A stretch of 38,416 bases of DNA. It comes from Leptolyngbyaceae cyanobacterium M33_DOE_097 (GTDB taxonomy: Bacteria > Cyanobacteriota > Cyanobacteriia > Leptolyngbyales > Leptolyngbyaceae). The stretch covers positions 1 through 38,416 of the forward strand of contig DVDV01000420.1 of assembly GCA_015296075.1 (NCBI GenBank). Direction: 5' to 3'. Shown here piece after piece: positions 35,948 through 38,416 of the stretch (positions are counted from its first letter, which is position 1; each line of letters begins with the position of its first letter). The notes under the pieces were generated by a model, which saw only the letters and a program-made list of their open reading frames with translations, was not told the DNA's origin and searched no databases. The translations under genes were made by a program, and so were the position numbers.

Positions 35948-38158
35948 TTACCGCTTTGTTCTGAGTAAAAAAGACTCCCGAACTTCTTCGCGATCGCGTC
36001 CAATTACATCTACTTGATAGCGTTCTGGAGCCACTAAAGACTGAATCTGTTTCTTCTCACAAATCCATGACAGGTAATCCAGCGCAGTCTGACGCTTTGT
36101 CTGCAACATCATGATCTGCTGTTGACTCAAAGGAAGATCATCTTTGGGGATCGTTCCCATTGGGATGCCGATCGCCGTGTTAACTTCTTGAGCTTGGGCA
36201 ATGCGTTGCTTCAAATCTTCTGGCAATGGCTCCGCAATATTAAGCGCTTCAGGAGTGGTCAGCAGCAGCGAGTCTAAAAAGCTACGGAAGCCAAGAAAAG
36301 CCAACCGATACATTAGCACCTGGCTAAACTGCCCCCAGAAGTAGCCACCATGAACGTCTCTACCTTTTTTGGGAAAGTGCTTAGGCGAAAAGGTGGCATA
36401 GGCAATAAATAAGCGGAAGTAGTCAAACAGGGTGAGGGGCGATCGCTGCCCACCCAAAATCATGATGTAGGAGTCCTGCTTTAACGACTCTGCGTTGTAG
36501 TAAGCCCGGTCTTTGTATTCGGTGCAGTCAAAGTAGGTAAACAAATCTGCGATCGCCTCTTCGTCAACCTCATTGGGGGCAACCGTTTCTTCCGCAACTT
36601 TGTACTCACCTCGTTGCTGTTTCTGCACGGTGGGGTCAAGACTTTGATTGGCTCCCTGATTGATCACACTCAACGTCAGGTACTTGAGTAGACTGTCACT
36701 CAAAATATAGGGGGGACGATCAGGCTTCTTCTCAAGATTCACAATGCCATACTTCTCAGTGCGGCGGCGGCGACGTTTTGACTCATCAAACCAGGGCTTG
36801 ATTGTGACGTTACCCAGACGATAACCATGAAAGCGAGTGCGCGCCGGAAACGAGAAATAGTTGGCAGCGGTTGAGGCCAGACGCAACGCCAAATCGCCTT
36901 CATTGCTAAAAAGATAGGCTTCTTCAAATCGGCGCAGGGCTGACCGCAAAAAGTTCGCACGACCTGACTGAATTGCCAGAGTGGGAATATCGGGCGATAC
37001 TAGGAGCAAACGACCTAAGCAGAAGACACGCCCAACGCGGGAAGAGGGCAATTTTTCGACCGAACTTTCGATCGCACCAACAGAGCTGGGGTCAAACACA
37101 TCTGAGAGAATTCGAATCACCTGGGTTGTGACGTGCGCACCCATGCTATGCCCAATCAGCGATAACTTAATGGTGTTCTGCCGCCAAAATTGCTCAGCCC
37201 GGTCATACTCTAGCCCCTGTAACACAACCAACCGTTGCATAATGCTGGTGAGCGTGTCGTTACTAATATCTTTCGGCACATCAATCTCAAGCCGCAAACG
37301 GGTCAGAAATCGCTTAAACCGAGGGTCATTGGCATCAATCAGCAAGTCCTGCCGTCGCCCCAACTCCCGCCGAATACACGTCAATAGACGAGAAAAAGTT
37401 GGTGAATCGTAATCCCGACAGGCATCAATTTGTTGAGCGATGCGATCGTAGAAAAACTCATCCGTCAACGTTTCCTGCATTCGCCGCTCAACTAAGCCTT
37501 GGTCAAGCTTGCGAATCACCTCAACCAGGTCAGTCACCCCAAAGTAGGTTGCCCGGTAGGAATCGCGAAAGTAGACTGTGATCCGCAGCAGGTAGAGACT
37601 CAGAACGATCGCAGCACCAATCACACCAATCAGCGCCAGCACGCCAATTCCTGCCTGATCAAACAGAAACAGCAGAATGATTGCGAGAATCGTAATGCCC
37701 AAACCTGCGAAGAACAAAGCCCTTAATAGAATTGGTAACGCGTTAAACGCATCCCGACGGATATTTTTTTGGCTCAAGCTTTCGGAGGGCCAGCGATAGC
37801 CAATAAACACCGAGTTATTTTTTTCTCTGCGAATAAAAGAGTCGCTATTCGCAAAATTACACAGGGGTTGATACCAGCCTTCTTTAACCCCGTCATGCGC
37901 TTGGCCAACCGGGCCTGTGTTGTAGCCGTGAATTGCAATAACCAGACTGGGATCTCCCTTACCCGACAGCACATTTTCGTAGAGACAATCCACGACATCT
38001 TTAATCGTAGGCAGGTCTTTATCCGTTAAGTCAGTCAGGTCTTCAACGTTGGCCGGAGCCGTACTGCGAACAAAATACCCTGGAATGACAAGCTGCTCTG
38101 GGTTATCAAATAGATTCTCAATTAAAATCTCCATTGGCGATCCGTTCTCCTGACTCAT
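35948..38158 (-). CDS. Membrane-associated alpha/beta hydrolase, large
   Basis: A hydrolase of about 736 residues. The N-terminal part contains VIAIHGYNTGPVG, the oxyanion-hole region of lipase-like alpha/beta hydrolases. Two to three hydrophobic segments then interrupt the fold (about residues 150-205; LFFAGLGITILAIILLFLF and LIGVIGAAIVLSLYLL). The nucleophile elbow is LIGHSMGAH with Ser338. Downstream are FDPSSVGAIE and an extended, poorly recognisable C-terminal region of 350 residues with Arg/Lys-rich blocks (KRRRRRTEKYG). This resembles proteins annotated as DUF726/DUF900-like hydrolases; lipase or esterase activity is plausible but the substrate is unknown. I chose MSQENGSP (38158); MEILIENL at 38134 has AGGAG upstream at a long spacing and is an alternative. 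Confidence 0.8.
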   Translation of the reverse strand: MSQENGSPMEILIENLFDNPEQLVIPGYFVRSTAPANVEDLTDLTDKDLPTIKDVVDCLYENVLSGKGDPSLVIAIHGYNTGPVGQAHDGVKEGWYQPLCNFANSDSFIRREKNNSVFIGYRWPSESLSQKNIRRDAFNALPILLRALFFAGLGITILAIILLFLFDQAGIGVLALIGVIGAAIVLSLYLLRITVYFRDSYRATYFGVTDLVEVIRKLDQGLVERRMQETLTDEFFYDRIAQQIDACRDYDSPTFSRLLTCIRRELGRRQDLLIDANDPRFKRFLTRLRLEIDVPKDISNDTLTSIMQRLVVLQGLEYDRAEQFWRQNTIKLSLIGHSMGAHVTTQVIRILSDVFDPSSVGAIESSVEKLPSSRVGRVFCLGRLLLVSPDIPTLAIQSGRANFLRSALRRFEEAYLFSNEGDLALRLASTAANYFSFPARTRFHGYRLGNVTIKPWFDESKRRRRRTEKYGIVNLEKKPDRPPYILSDSLLKYLTLSVINQGANQSLDPTVQKQQRGEYKVAEETVAPNEVDEEAIADLFTYFDCTEYKDRAYYNAESLKQDSYIMILGGQRSPLTLFDYFRLFIAYATFSPKHFPKKGRDVHGGYFWGQFSQVLMYRLAFLGFRSFLDSLLLTTPEALNIAEPLPEDLKQRIAQAQEVNTAIGIPMGTIPKDDLPLSQQQIMMLQTKRQTALDYLSWICEKKQIQSLVAPERYQVDVIGRDREEVRESFLLRTKR

Positions 38159-38278
38159 ACACCCTGCTCTGCGATTTTGAAATCTGCATTGCGGTACCAT
38201 CATGGCTGAACTTTCAGTAATTGCAGCAGTTCAAAAACAATTCACCACAAAAAACTCGCCAGATTTTATTGCCGCCAG

Positions 38279-38416
38279 TTGACATCCTCCCACCCCTAAA
38301 GGAGTGGGATTCCTAAGACTCACGACTTAGGTTTCTGTTTCTTTCCATTACTGGACTTTCGCAACTGCCCTTTAGACTCATGCCTATCAGGTCTTATGTT
38401 CGCTCCACAGACTTTA
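38279..38416 (-). ncRNA. Predicted omega RNA / IS605-type right end
   Basis: On the minus strand two hairpins follow the tnpB stop: CCTAAG/CTTAGG (38312-38331), then CCCACTCC-TTTA-GGGGTGGG (38289-38308), ending GGATGTCAA at 38279. In characterised IS200/IS605 elements the omega RNA spans the tnpB 3' end and the right end, and its guide is the flanking DNA just beyond the element. The 5' limit is outside what can be seen, so the extent is approximate. Confidence 0.5.
38320..38416 (-). mobile_element. tnpB: tnpB 3' end (IS200/IS605, IS1341-type), partial
   Basis: The minus-strand frame entering from the window edge reads KVCGANIRPDRHESKGQLRK then SSNGKKQKPKS and TGA at 38322-38320. A CGANxxPD-like stretch followed by a basic, low-complexity tail is typical of the TnpB C-terminus, after the RuvC/zinc-ribbon region. 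TnpB is an RNA-guided endonuclease that keeps its element in the genome. The body of the gene lies beyond the window, so activity and the presence of tnpA cannot be judged. Confidence 0.8.

Overview
The window looks like chromosomal DNA from a filamentous cyanobacterium. The HIP1 octamer GCGATCGC and its GCGATCG/CGATCGC near-forms are scattered throughout. GC content is moderate, and the gene families are typical of Oscillatoriales/Leptolyngbya-like genomes: GT2-GT4 fusions, CHAT-TPR proteins, lamin-tail nucleases and IS605-type TnpB. I cannot name the species.

Region 1 (1-19.6 kb) is an accessory, recombination-scarred surface-glycan/lipid island. It holds a truncated PhyH-PhyH-GT4 protein and a GT2 glycosyltransferase. 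Next comes a small acyl-activation cassette: a broken fatty acyl-AMP ligase (FAAL), a free-standing AMP-ligase, and an ACP / dead FAAL / cysteine-type thioesterase fusion. These are followed by a methyltransferase-UbiA-coiled coil-TPR fusion, a VapBC toxin-antitoxin pair lying between two copies of TPR-coding sequence, and a Wzm/Wzt-type ABC exporter on the minus strand. The island ends with a GT2-GT4 fusion, a TPR-sulfotransferase and a GT4-GT2 fusion. The inferred product is a decorated (sulfated, possibly acylated) polysaccharide exported by the ABC transporter. Several pieces are decayed or chimeric, including a 53-bp copy of the GT2 gene tail joined to the broken FAAL at a HIP1 site and a vestigial APS-kinase fragment beside the sulfotransferase.

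Region 2 (19.7-22.3 kb) is core: tRNA-Ala(GGC) on the minus strand with its 3' end facing the island, then glyS. The tRNA is a plausible island boundary, but I see no integrase or duplicated tRNA end.

Region 3 (22.3-38.2 kb) is a set of mostly single-gene units: a large extracellular lamin-tail/endonuclease protein, an exported protein with a poly-aspartate tail, a pirin and its divergent LysR regulator, an exported TPR-CHAT protein, an MscS channel and a membrane-linked alpha/beta hydrolase. Two copies of a small MITE-like repeat lie in its intergenic spaces. The window ends in the 3' end of an IS605/IS1341-type tnpB with the hairpins expected of its right end and omega RNA.

The most notable points are the MT-UbiA-TPR fusion, the cysteine-nucleophile thioesterase fused to a dead FAAL, the HIP1-site recombination junction, the APS-kinase fossil next to the sulfotransferase, and the VapBC pair between TPR repeats. 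All functional assignments rest on motifs read by eye; no database search was run.
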